From NCBI GenBank assembly GCA_963971425.1, contig OZ020517.1, positions 20,346,462 to 20,410,461 of the forward strand: a DNA stretch of 64,000 nt. Reading direction: 5' to 3'. The stretch is from Bryoerythrophyllum caledonicum. Lineage: Eukaryota; Streptophyta; Bryopsida; Pottiales; Pottiaceae. The notes below the pieces were generated by a model. That model saw only the letters and a program-made list of their open reading frames with translations, was not told where the DNA came from and did not search any database. Both the position numbers and the translations under genes were made by a program. Positions 35,236 to 46,000 of this stretch are shown here, piece after piece. Each line of letters begins with the position of its first letter. The first letter of the stretch is position 1.

Positions 35236-36474
35236 AATTTTTTTGCAATATAAAACACAATTCTTAACTTCTTTCTTCATTTTATTTCTCTGTAGAATAA
35301 CGAGAGAGCTTTGTATGGGATCTCTTTATTGACCCTGGTTGAGCGTTGCACCAAACCTCAGCCTCGGGTGGGTCCATTTTTCTGGCCCTGCCCATTTTAG
35401 GATTCTAGAGCCTTTTCATGGATTTTTTTGGGCCAAATTTGGGACCTGCGGTCCCAAATTACTCCAGGAAGATCCCCTTAAATCAAGTAGGGCCTCCCTC
35501 CAACATGAAAATAGGGCCGGTTTTGTCCCTACCCTCCCCCACCCTTGCAAGCCTAAGGCTTGATGTAACGCTCGACCGGGGTATTTAGGCAAATCCCTTT
35601 GTATGGTTTGTATTTAATTTTTTTCCTAAATAAAAATAATTTTGAACCTGTTTTGTACTATTCATATATTTTGTACATATAAAATGGGAAAGTCAATTTC
35701 TTTACGTTTAATTGGAAACTTTTACATTTCCTTTTCATTGGTCTATGTATATATGTGGTCTATTTGAAACATAGAAAAGCCATTTTTACACCGATGTTAA
35801 ATGGTTTCCACTTTATTCTTAGACCTCTAACACGTGCAATACTTTATGATTTTTTTGGACCTTTTCATTTCTCTTCCTATTTCCCTTGTTAACATTGGAT
35901 TCATTTTTAGTGACTTACTTGGGCCCGGAAAAATATGGGGAGATAGCAGAGATGCTTTTTTTTTAAGAGCTTACAGTTAGAGGTCGAAGGATCTCAATTT
36001 TGAAGTTGCACAATGCCACAAGCTAGTAGAGGAGGGGGGGGGGATAAAACTTGGCCCCTGTTTTTTTTGAATGGAGGACCTATTAATATCCAGAAGGGGC
36101 CCTTTAGAATAAATTGTGGCCAGAGGCCCCAAATTTGCCCAACAAATTTCTTAAAAAAGGCTCTGGATTGCCTAAAATGAGAAGGCGCAATTTAGACAAG
36201 GACCCACCTCTTTGAAACACCTCGTTCAACCTCAATATTGAGATCCAAGGTCCAAAGTTATACTTTAATATAGATTTCCCTCCCACTTCTTGACAAAGAC
36301 AAAATTGATGTGTTTTTTGAAGTACATCAAGATCTTGTCGGAACTAAAAATAAGAGTCGCGTGTAGTTAATGGTTTCTTCAGTCCATGGAAAGGAGGAAT
36401 GCCAAGTCCAAAGTCCAAGTGCATTTCAAAGACCCGCCCAACCTGGCTAGCCTACTTCGTCGACTGGATTAAGT

Positions 36475-36890
36475 TTGCGCCCCAACAGGACGTCGATACG
36501 TGAACCATCCGTCCGCGCCCAACCTCCGCGCCATGTACACCGTGTCCATCTGTCTGCGCCTAACGTGTACGCCTTGCCCTTTCATCTGCACACTGCTCTT
36601 TCGTATGCGCCATGTCCATCTATTCGCGCTCAACATCCGTGCCCTGTCCATCCGTCCGCACCCAACTTCTGCACCCTGTCCATCGGTTCGTGCCCTGCCC
36701 TCTATTTTGCACTGTGCCTTTCCGTTTGCACCCTATCCATCCGTCCACGCCCGACATCCACGCCTTGCCCTTCCGTCCACACCATGTCCAGCCGTCCGCG
36801 CCCTGCCCTTAAGTCCACGCCATGTCTTCTGTCGGCGCCCTCAGCCTTGTCCCACGTCCCGGCCCCTATCAATTCTGTCCCCGCCAAGTG
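36475..36890. repeat. GC-rich minisatellite in right arm
   Basis: About 20-bp units around gtccgcgccc and catgtccatc or cgccctgtcc. It is roughly twice as long as its mirror at 33280-33475, so the arms diverged in copy number. A 195-codon open frame here is a by-product of the repeat. Confidence 0.75.
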
Positions 36891-37164
36891 TCCTTTCAGG
36901 CAGTCAGGTGGCGAGAACGTCGCAACCGTGTCGCTTTTTTTACCTTACCAAACAGTCAACAATCTATTGACTGCATTGGATGGTAGGACCTCAACCGGAC
37001 GGGCAAATCGGACGGCCACCCAATATGGCAACCCTAGTGACAATCTCACAACTAATGTGTAGAGGTCCCATTTCCACCCATTCATCCATCCAAATAGAGT
37101 TCTGCTTTCTATCAAATTCATTTATATTTGGTTCGCACTTAGCGGCCACCAGCTAGACATGGCA

Positions 37165-37600
37165 ACAAACTTTGAAAATTCATAATTGATTCACATTTCA
37201 TGCGAAAAATATGAAATCACTTGAGTTTAAATTGTAATTCAATTGGCTATCACCGAAAAATAAATGTATAATTCTTTCCTCACTCCGTATATGCACATTG
37301 CTTAACTTGTTAGCTCAAAGGGGGGGGGGCATTTACCTTAAGTGAGACATTAGGTTTGTAGATCCTCTGGGTGACATGTGTTTGTTCATATGAGGTGCTG
37401 AATACCATAGTAACATGCCAGTGTCAGTCAGAACGTAGTTACACCACAAGTGTGCATGAGAGACACCAGTAGTGAATGTTGAAAATTCACAATTAATTGA
37501 CATTTCATTGGAAAAATATGAAATCACCTAGGTTGAAATTGTAATTCTATTGGCTATCAGCAAAAAATAAATGTATTATTATTTGTTCTCCTTGGCATAT
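37165..37600. repeat. Two copies of a dispersed 150-bp repeat (third at 47940-48108)
   Basis: Shared text: tgaaaattca, aaaaatatgaaatcac, ttgtaattctattggctatc. Copies lie at 37185-37310, 37478-37590 and 47945-48085. Borders are unclear. Confidence 0.55.
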
Positions 37601-37869
37601 CGGTCCTAGAGGCTTTACATTAAGTTTGTAGATGACACATGTGACATATTTGTTCACATGACGTGCCCTACACCACTACACTAAAGATGATATTTAGTGT
37701 TAACCACACTAATTTGTTTAAAAGTGCTATAAGCTTTTCCTCTCAATGAATATTTTCACCAACTATGTTAACGATGATCACTCTCTTTAGATAGTATCGA
37801 TAGTCGCGCCCTTGGTAAAAATCTTCTTCAAAAGTAAAAAGTGATTGCATTACCAAAAACATTAGTGTG

Positions 37870-38440
37870 GTTACCGTACCCCAAGGTCTAGTTCAATAGC
37901 CTTGTGTCGAAGCAACTATTTTTTCCTCGTACAGTGGTTTGGACATTACGGGTATCACCTAGATATCACACAAGTATTACATAGATATCACATGAATATG
38001 ACCTTGGCATCACATGGATATCACCTCAAACAAAAAAATATAAATTAGAGTTTTCCTGAAAGTGCACCCCAAAGAGGAAAGCCAGTAGGAATATGGTGCC
38101 AAACAGGACTAAACTTTTTTATGTACGAGAATAGTCGTCCAAAAATCTCATACTCCCTTTTTTTGCACCAATGAGATGCACAACAATCAATGCTCTTGGG
38201 ACCTACCCCATGCAAGCTAAAGCTCCCCCGAAGTACCCCAAGTTCCCAAAAGGTTGACCAGTGGTTCCCCCACACCTTTCCCAAGCCAAGTCACCATGTG
38301 CATATGGTCCCAGTTACTAACACAAGACCCTAAGATTCGTGGTGAGAGATCCTTTACTTTCAGGAAAACTCTATTTTCCAAAAAAGTTCGGACACCCTCC
38401 ATCTTGAATTTAATTATGTATGAAGTAGACCTCCACATAG
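37870..38440. repeat. Dispersed repeat (taccccaaggtctagttcaa) with MITE insertion
   Basis: Aligns with 50406-50640 on both sides of the MITE at 38048-38371: taccccaaggtctagttcaa, ttttttcctcg, gtatcacctagatat, then ttttccaa, gacaccctccat and aattatgta. The copy at 50406 has no MITE and gives the empty site. Confidence 0.75.
38048..38371. mobile_element. TA-flanked MITE, copy 2
   Basis: Terminal repeats GAGTTTTCCTGAAAGT, flanked by TA. 324 bp, non-coding, and homologous to 3018-3353. The insertion point is confirmed by the uninterrupted related sequence at about 50570 (tatattttccaag). Confidence 0.8.
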
Positions 38441-38468
38441 GGTACACTAAATATCATCTTTAGTTGTA

Positions 38469-39676
38469 AGTTGAGAAGTGTAGTGATTGAGGCGCACCTG
38501 AGAGACACCCATAGTGAATGTTGAAGGAGATGCGGGTACACAGTCGACGACAGACAGGCGCGTACGTGAGCAAGGCGCGGCAAGCGCGCTGGTTGCGCAC
38601 GGACAGTAATCAATGAACTAGCAAGGCAAGTAGACAGAGGGTGCACGTCTGGCCTGCACCGCGAAGGCGATGATGCCGGTGACTTTCCGTGCCTCGCTCG
38701 TTTTTATATAGATCGCCTTCTCCGACCGACCCCAGAGCTTCGCATTTACTGTAGTAGCGCAGGCGGTCCAAGTTCGCCTCCTGCTACTAGACTGGACGCT
38801 ACACTAGCCTATCTATGGTCTATACTGGAGCTAGTACTGTCTGAGAAGATTCTCGCGGCGTATGTGCTTTCTTGACAGGCTCAAATCTTCTTCTTCAGGA
38901 TTCCGACTGTGATTGGTCTAGGTCTGAGGGACACTTCTTAAATAACTCCTGCAGCGGGGTTAAGGCGTGATTCCTTTCTTTCTGGTGGTGAAGTGGGACG
39001 TCGCCGTCGCCGTCGCGGTGGTGGTGGTGGTGGTGTCATCAGTTGTGTGCACATGGTGGCGCCAGGTTCGTGACGGTGACAATGCTGGCGCGTTCGTTAA
39101 TTCTGCAGAGTTTCTGATCGGTGAGATGAGTTCAGGTTTTAGTTACAGACGCTTCGTGGCATCTTCATGTAAGCATGACCTCGGGGCGAGCTATGATCCG
39201 CTTGTGGATAATTAAACCCGAGGTTGCAGTTGCGTGATTAGCTTGTTCGCAGGGTACGGTATAGCTAGTTTTAATGTACCTGACACTAGATCGAACCCAA
39301 TTGCTCCAGACTACGACAATTTCAATGGAACCTAGACAAACAAGTTGACTAAGCGGTGTCCAATGAGATATGCACAATCTCGGTGTCGATCTCACCTCTA
39401 CTTTGCAGAGTCTGATAGTTCGTCCTTTCGATCAGTAACCATATGCACAACACTGTCTTCGGTGACGGTCGCTACAAAGGCAGAAACCTTCAGCATTTGA
39501 TCCAGTGCTCGAGTGGAGAGCAGGCGCGATTCCAAGCGGACGTATCCGTCGATGCGGTGCTAGCACGACCAGTGCGAGTCACGTTGGAGCTAGTTCGGAG
39601 TAGTTAATTGGTGGTTGCAGGTGGAGGCAGCCTTTATCACACCAGTCAACTGCAAGGTTCTGGCACGGTCGGTCTA
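38469..39676 (+). promoter_or_regulatory. Upstream region and probable leader of the RSL gene
   Basis: A TATATA box candidate lies at 38704-38709, ahead of GC-rich sequence that would place transcription start near 38735 and leave a leader of about 940 nt. A GGT microsatellite (39015-39037) and several short upstream frames fall within it. A leader intron is possible but not proven. Confidence 0.4.
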
Positions 39677-41562
39677 ATGGCGGATCTGAACTCCAGCCTC
39701 GAGCATGCGGGCGTGTCAGCGGACGACAAGGCCGCAGTTTCGAGCGCAGGTTGCGAGAGCATGCTCTGGGAGGGCTGGCACCCGAGCGTGGAGGCCCCGG
39801 AGCTCGTGCCCGCCTCGTCCTCGCGCCTCTCGTTCCACCAGCAGGCCGACATGCTGTCCACCATGCTCTCGCACTTGCACGCGGATGGGCAGACTTCCTA
39901 CTTCCAGGACGCGGCCGAATCAGAGGCCATGGTCTCCTTCCCTGTGATGAGCGCCCGGAATGTGTACCTGAGTGGGATTCCGTGTCCGATGCCGCCGAAG
40001 CAAGAGGTGCCGCACTTCACGTACGCATCCAAGCCGCCGCCCTTGCCGTGGGGACCCGAGTCGCCGTCGTCGCCGCTGGCGCTGCAGGGGTGGCCGCCTG
40101 TGGCGGAGAATCCGTCGTACGATCAAGAGCTGCGGGCCAAGCGGCCGCTGGAGCTCTTCTCGTTTCAAGCAGAAAGGGGAAATCACGTCACGGTGCCCAA
40201 TGTGCAGAGCGAGATTCACAACTTCGGATGGCCTCCTGCGGTGCCTCCCGCTTCGCTGTTGGAGCCGGGATACTCCCGAGGCGGTACCACCCGGTCGCAG
40301 CAGTTCATGAACTTCGTCCGAATCGCACAGGAGCAGCAAAGCGATGTTCATGGCTATGGCGAGCCGCAAGCTGGGAAGCAGCAGCACAGTGGTGCAGAGG
40401 ATCACGCGCCGGCTCCGAAGCGACCGCATCTCCAGCAACTGGTATACACATATGTCCCCTGCGAGGATCTTGACGAGAGTTTGATCAGTTGCAGTATCTA
40501 AGCAGAGAACCCGTGGGCTTAATGACGATCTTTGTGGTGGCTGTGTGCGGCTGGTTCAGGTTGATTCTGGGGCTGCATTGTGGCGGAACCCGCCGCCGCG
40601 GTCGCAGGCGATGGAGATCTACGCCATCGGCCCCGCGTTGAACACGAACGGCAAACCGCGCGCGCGTCGCGGCTCTGCGACCGATCCGCAGAGCGTCTAC
40701 GCCAGAGTAAGTCACGAATCTGAAGTCACGCTCCACAATTCAACAATGAACGTTCTTTCAATAGAGGAAGTTAAGAAGCTTTTATTACATTGTATCATAT
40801 TTCAACATGTCCAGTCGGGCAAACTGCAGTGCTCTCTTGAGATATAGTAGTTCATCACCGTGTTCGATAATCTGACACCGTGTTTCCTTTGGTGCAACCA
40901 GCATCGGCGAGAGAAGATCAACGAGCGGTTAAAGGCGTTACAGCACTTGGTTCCGAACGGCGCAAAGGTCAGTTACACAGTGAATCAACCAATCAATAAA
41001 CTAAGTGCTTCCTAATCCTCCATAGCTAGTCAGAAACACATGCCCAAAAATACTAACTTGTATCTCGAAAGCAGTAAATAAAACTAGATTACGCTAATGC
41101 AAGCAGTCCCTGATTATGAGAGTAACCTGCGTCGCCACTCCCATGCCTTGCCAAGTTTAAATGTACTAGCGTAATCAGGATCTGCATGAACGTCACTGGA
41201 TATTAACAACGTGAATTGTCTACAATCAAGACCTGCATTGACCGTATGATGAGATGTAGTCCTTGTAGATATCTATCTTACCTTTTATCTATCATCAACG
41301 CAGGTGGACATCGTGACTATGCTCGATGAAGCCGTCCACTACGTCCAGTTCCTGCAGCACCAAGTGAAGGTACACCCATTGCCTCAGGATTCTAATATAT
41401 TGAATGCAGAGCTTTTTATAATTTACATGAATTTCTGTACAACCATTGTTTTTGATGTTGTTGCAGCTATTGAAGTCAGACACTTATTGGATCCATGCAA
41501 CGCCGCACACATACAAGGGCATCGACCTCACACAGACGCAGGGACTGGGGCCAAGCGCCTAG
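39677..41562 (+). CDS. RSL: bHLH transcription factor, class VIII RSL (ROOT HAIR DEFECTIVE SIX-LIKE) type, 379 aa
   Basis: Five exons: 39677-40441, 40560-40706, 40902-40967, 41304-41369 and 41467-41562 (TAG). All introns are GT-AG, and every exon is phase 0 with exact codon counts (255, 49, 22, 22, 31). Residues 297-348 form the bHLH, with DPQSVYAR, then HRREKINERLKALQHLVPNG, then VDIVTMLDEAVHYVQFLQHQ. It is followed by the family-specific tail LLKSDTYWIHATPHTYKGID. This is diagnostic for RSL class I proteins, which in angiosperms drive root hairs and in bryophytes rhizoids, acting in the nucleus. The basic region has Ala where classical E-box binders have Glu, as I recall for the family. The N-terminal 250 residues are Ser/Pro-rich and unstructured. 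The start is the ATG giving MADLNSSLEH; an in-frame TTG upstream is ignored. The first intron (118 bp) removes an in-frame stop at 40499. Confidence 0.93.
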
Positions 41563-42383
41563 AGTCGGTAACGCTACTACTGCACAACCAGATGAAAGCA
41601 GATTGGAATAAAAGAAAGAAGTGGTGGCCAATTCCGCCATCCAGCCAGCGCCTGACCATTGCATAGGCTATATTCAGGACGTATACTGAATTGCCCTCAT
41701 CTGCCCGGTGTTGATAGCTTCAGCCCTTTCGCAACTGAGTCCATTTTTGTCAGATAATGTAGAGGAGCTGCTGAAGGCATCAAAACTGAAAATTGAGCAG
41801 TCGCCGTTGTACATATGCAGAACAGCCACATGAATATCAATTATATATGTACAAAGTTCTTACAACATAAATTATGCCTCCACTGTTTTGGTTTTCGTAT
41901 GGGTAACTTTACGAATAACTCAAATATTGGAGAGGCAAGTTATTCAAAAAAGATTTCTCTGTCTCTCTCTTATTTGAATTCTTCTTTTCGTTCCTACTTT
42001 TGTTTATTGTTTCGTTTGTTAACCCCTGAAGGACAAATATCTTCACTTTCACTCTTTCAATCCATACGGTCAAAACTCACACTGTAAGTTCAGAAGATGA
42101 TTCTATGGTTACATTCTAAAAAAAAAGTGGTCGCCCCGGGTCAAACTTCCACTTCTTATATAAGGCTTGGAGAGAATGTTCGATAGAAGATGCAGGAGAC
42201 GAATTAGTAGTGGATCACACCCAAATGTGGTAACGTTACCACTTTCGGATTAGCACGCTTACGACGCATACCACGCTTCTTCCCACATGATCCTCACTCG
42301 CGCAACCAGATGGTTTAAGTTCGTTAGCAGCCAGTCCAACGTCGGAGAATGTTGGTCACAGTATATTTAGCCCACCACCCATG

Positions 42384-42470
42384 CAGTGCGGTGTGGGCAC
42401 CCAGTTGCAACTGCAGACGCGGTGTGGGCACAGAGTTCCAACTACAGACGTGGTGTGGGCGCAACCTATC
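42384..42470. repeat. Short tandem repeat, about 33-bp units
   Basis: Units contain gcggtgtgggcaccc, acgcggtgtgggcacag and acgtggtgtgggcgcaa, each preceded by actgcag or actacag. About 2.5 copies. Confidence 0.6.
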
Positions 42471-42530
42471 TTTTTTTTTTTTTTTTTGTTTTGGACGCAA
42501 GAAAAGCAAACTTTACTTGCAAGAAGGGAT
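42471..42530 (-). mobile_element. 60-bp retroposed fragment with poly(A) and 17-bp target duplication
   Basis: Flanked by identical TGTGGGCGCAACCTATC at 42454-42470 and 42531-42547. It starts with 17 T's, which is a poly(A) tail when read on the minus strand. The short body, ttggacgcaagaaaagcaaa, resembles the end of the insertion at 57322-57600 (ctggacacaaatgaaaaaga). This is consistent with a severely 5'-truncated LINE-mediated insertion. Confidence 0.6.
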
Positions 42531-43048
42531 TGTGGGCGCAACCTATCATCCACAGGTGTTTTGTGAAATGCACTACAGTAGCAAATAGCGTCGTGTATAT
42601 TTGGGCAGGTTGAGAATGTCTGCACACTTGCATTCCGAGTTCCTTGTGCCGTTATTTTAGTCCGAAGTACGCACGCATTTCAGAGGAATCTCCTAAAAAC
42701 TGTCGAGATGAACTTTTTTGAGAGTGATCTTCTTCTAAAATTATATGAGATGATTATTAGGATATTCCACTGTGAAAAAGTAAGACTGTAAGACGAGATA
42801 TTTACTGGCCTCATTGCTAAGCATTTCGTATCCAAGAGGATAGTGATAAATTTGTTACAAGGAGACTGATATCCTCCACTCTTTGATGAGTTGATTGTAG
42901 GCTAAAATCTTAAGGAGCTTGGTATCTCTTGAATATAGGTGACGGGAATGACACGTCAAGTTCTCCGATATGTATAAGGTAGGAAGGAAAAAGATCTATA
43001 ATCCTTTCTGAACGCATTCTTCCTTAAAAAATACTTGGACGATGAATA

Positions 43049-46000
43049 TTACAAGCCCACCCACCCAACCCATGTGAAGAACCTGCTGCATCCGAACGGC
43101 AGTCCATAATCCTTCACCATCGCCGGCTCATTTCTTGCGGTCCGGCCTTTACTCCAAACGTAGACACCGCGCTCCTGTTTGCTTCCGGGCACCGTGTTGT
43201 CCAGAACAAATGCTACCGCAAACGCCACCACCATGTGAAAGGACAACACGGTGTTGAGCACAAAACTCGCCTGCCATGACCAACACAAAGCACGAGCCTT
43301 GTCAGTTCATGGCTATGCAAAACAACGCTGTAGCACTACTACTACCACAAATTGAGATCAGGAAGTGCTCTTTTTTAAACCACTAAAATAGGCACATGCT
43401 TCAATCAAAAGTGTCACTTTTTAATTAAAAAATTGGCACAATAAAAACCGAAAGGAAAACAAAGGAAAACAAAGGAAAACCAACCCAAAGCCCTCTAGCC
43501 CAAGTCAGGAACTCCCATTGTCTTTTGCACACAACCTTAAAAAAAACAACCCCAATTGGCGTCGACTTTAGAAATGTCATTTTTCTCATGTTTTTTTCTC
43601 ATTTATTCAGTTCCAAGTTTGAGAAGTGTAGCTACAGTACACTGAAACCTCTGTAAACCTCTATCTCTAGCTCTGAACTGAAGAACTTCACATGTCCCCA
43701 TTGAGAAAATAAAGAACAGATCTTAAAACAAATTTGATCTGTTTGTAACGCTCTCTTAATTTTAGGATGTGTCTGACTCTAGGGTTTTGTGGCATTAAGA
43801 TGGTGTCAAAAAGAAATTAGAGTATAGCTCACAAATTGCAAGCAGAAGAGCCAAAATCTGCGAACCCTGATAAAGTCATTTGTAAAGTGAGGTAAAGATA
43901 TCATGAGTTTTGACCTCTGTGTTCATTTAAAATAGTTAAAACCATCCCCAAATTGGATCTATTACAGAGTAGCATCAAAAGAAAAAGAGGGACAGTGCCT
44001 CATCAAAACTTTGGGTGACCTCTTATAAAGACACTCTCCAAGTTTCGGCAGTGAAGTTATTTCCCAGATTGAAAGCAGTAGCGATGAAGATGTGGCTTAC
44101 GTGCTTAGAATTGGTGTGGAAGGGGCCGTGAGCTGCAACACCATACGGTTGGAAGTAGACGGGCAACTTGGAGGCGCTTGCGCCGCCGTGCTGCTGGAAG
44201 TAGGACGGTACAGACAGAGACAGGAACAAGGAGAGTCCCACAATCAGCACATTCCGGGAGCTGCCTGTCTCACTGTAGCGCAGATTGGAGAAGCCCACGG
44301 CCGCCATCATCGTCCACATGAACACCAGCAGTGACGCTGCAATCACTTGTGGAATTGATGCTATGAACCCTGAAACTTTCCCTACAACTGATAGGAGTAT
44401 GAGGATGCATGCTCCGAACTCCACCGGGCGGCGGCTGCCCATCTTGGTGACTGCAATTGTGTGCACGTTCTCAGTCAAGGTGGTGGCGCCTGCGCCCGTG
44501 CCCCACAACCCCGCTAACATGCTCGTTATCCCTTCCAAACCGATGCCGCGGCTTACAACTCCCGGAGGTGGTGCTCTTGACGCTACCAACATCGCTGAGG
44601 CGTGGTACGAACCAACCTGCACATGATTTAACCTTATGGTCACTACTTGCAATATGTGTCAATTTTCCATGACGAGAAGGGAGTAATATGATACTGACCG
44701 AGTCGACTGAAGCGATGAGCGAGGCGACGATCATCACCGCTCCCGAGTGCCAGTTGAAAGTCGGCAGCCCCCACTGAAGCGGATACGGGAAGCGGAACCA
44801 CGCCGAGGAGGAGAGCGCGTTGGAAACATCGGTTCTGCAGCTCAACATGGTGGACATGTGTTGCTGACATCGCGGAGAAATCATCCTGGAGCTGTTCCCT
44901 GCTCTGTGGCTGTCGAAGCTGCATCCCGTGTAGGTGTAGGCTTTGGACTCCGTCAGCAGGAAAGCATAAGCCCATGTCAACGCCAGCGCCAAAGGCACCT
45001 GCCAAGGTTCGGAACTTCCATCGTCATTGAAGTAATATTCAAATAGAGCAAATCTCTGGAGCAGTGCCAGGTTAGAGAGCATTTAACTTACAGCGTAAAT
45101 AGGGAAAACCCGGTGGCCTAGGACAGTGATCTTGCGAAGGTACTGCAAAAAAGGGAGGGACATTGGTAAAGGAAGGAGTAATTGCTTGGATTCATTGTAC
45201 TCCACATATTCGAGAATGTGATCATATGGAAATGGAATAGACGGGACTTGGTGCTTACCAGGGCGAAGAGTGCGAGTAGCAGGAGCTGTGGGATGCCAAT
45301 CTCCACGCACCTGCCAACCACTGGAAATCCGTAGGCGAAGAAGGCGAGTCCTACTGCTGCTACTGTTGGCGCCACAACCACTGGGTTGATCACCCTGCAA
45401 TAGTAATATTCTGCTTCATAAGAGCATATATGACCTTACTGATACGATTAACGCATTGGAAAAAGATTCATCGCTGCAGAAATATAAAGACAGATAGATC
45501 TTGTTCAGACTGCATAATATCATAATATCACATCTTGTTCTTCTGCTAACTAAAACAACCCCCCATTTGCAGAGTCTAGTGTTGAGAGTCTGTCTGTGCA
45601 CTGGGTGTTGTAGTGTACCTAAGAAGAAGTGACATAGCTCCACTATATCCCAACAAGGCTTGAAACGCGGCGCCGACGATTACAGCACCTTGCAATTCCC
45701 TCATGGATGTCTTAAACCTCTGCAAGGAAACAGAGTAAATGGTAACATAAATTTATTCTAGATGCAACATTGTGAACGTTGAAAAAACTCCGTGACAGAA
45801 AAGGATACTACTTAGTACTCTGTTTCATGATTTTAGTGCGAATTTTCAATCTGAGAAAATCTGTAGTACTTACATCTCTGGTCAAGTTGTGAAACTCAGG
45901 ATTGAAGATGATGGCAAGTGCAGGGGCGAGGTACACAAACGACGCTCCCTGAACCAGCGGCAACCGCGACCCAAACGACGTGTGCAGCAGAGTGGAAACT

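Larger units (their letters stand above)
33079..37037. mobile_element. About 4-kb element with inverted arms over 1 kb
   Basis: The left arm, about 33079-34198, is an inverted copy of the right arm, about 35738-37037. Examples are cctttccatggactcaagaa versus ttcagtccatggaaagg, aagtataactttggaccttgg versus ccaaggtccaaagttatactt, and ggtgtaaaaatggcttttc versus gaaaagccatttttacacc. Arm ends carry acgggcaggtc and its gtccgatttgcccgt-like counterpart. Both arms include a GC-rich minisatellite. No transposase is present. The centre holds a truncated TTAA element (34540) and a fragment of the arm-type repeat (35300-35600). Outer borders are approximate and no target duplication was identified. Confidence 0.75.
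37677..38468. mobile_element. Foldback MITE of the TACACTAAAGAT family, interrupted
   Basis: The left part, 37677-37868, matches the left arm and loop of the 19621-19844 hairpin, including tgctataagcttttc and ccaactatgttaacgatg. The right terminus tacactaaatatcatcttta lies at 38443-38463. Between them sits a copy of another repeat (37870-38440) that itself carries a MITE. Confidence 0.65.
41563..43048. other. Intergenic between RSL and NAT genes (tail to tail)
   Basis: Contains the 3' ends of both genes. A TTAA-CCCCTGAAGGAC terminus lies at 42019-42034, a probable solo end of the TTAA family without a visible partner. It also contains the tandem repeat and small insertion annotated separately. 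No other gene is seen. Confidence 0.45.

Noticed and set aside
36475-37062. 195-codon and 156-codon frames in GC-rich DNA
   Set aside because: They coincide with the minisatellite in the right arm of the 33-37 kb element and read as repetitive Pro/Ser/Cys sequence.
39751-40473. 240-codon frame overlapping RSL exon 1 in another frame
   Set aside because: Ala/Gly/Arg-rich shadow; the other frame continues into the bHLH exons with exact phases.
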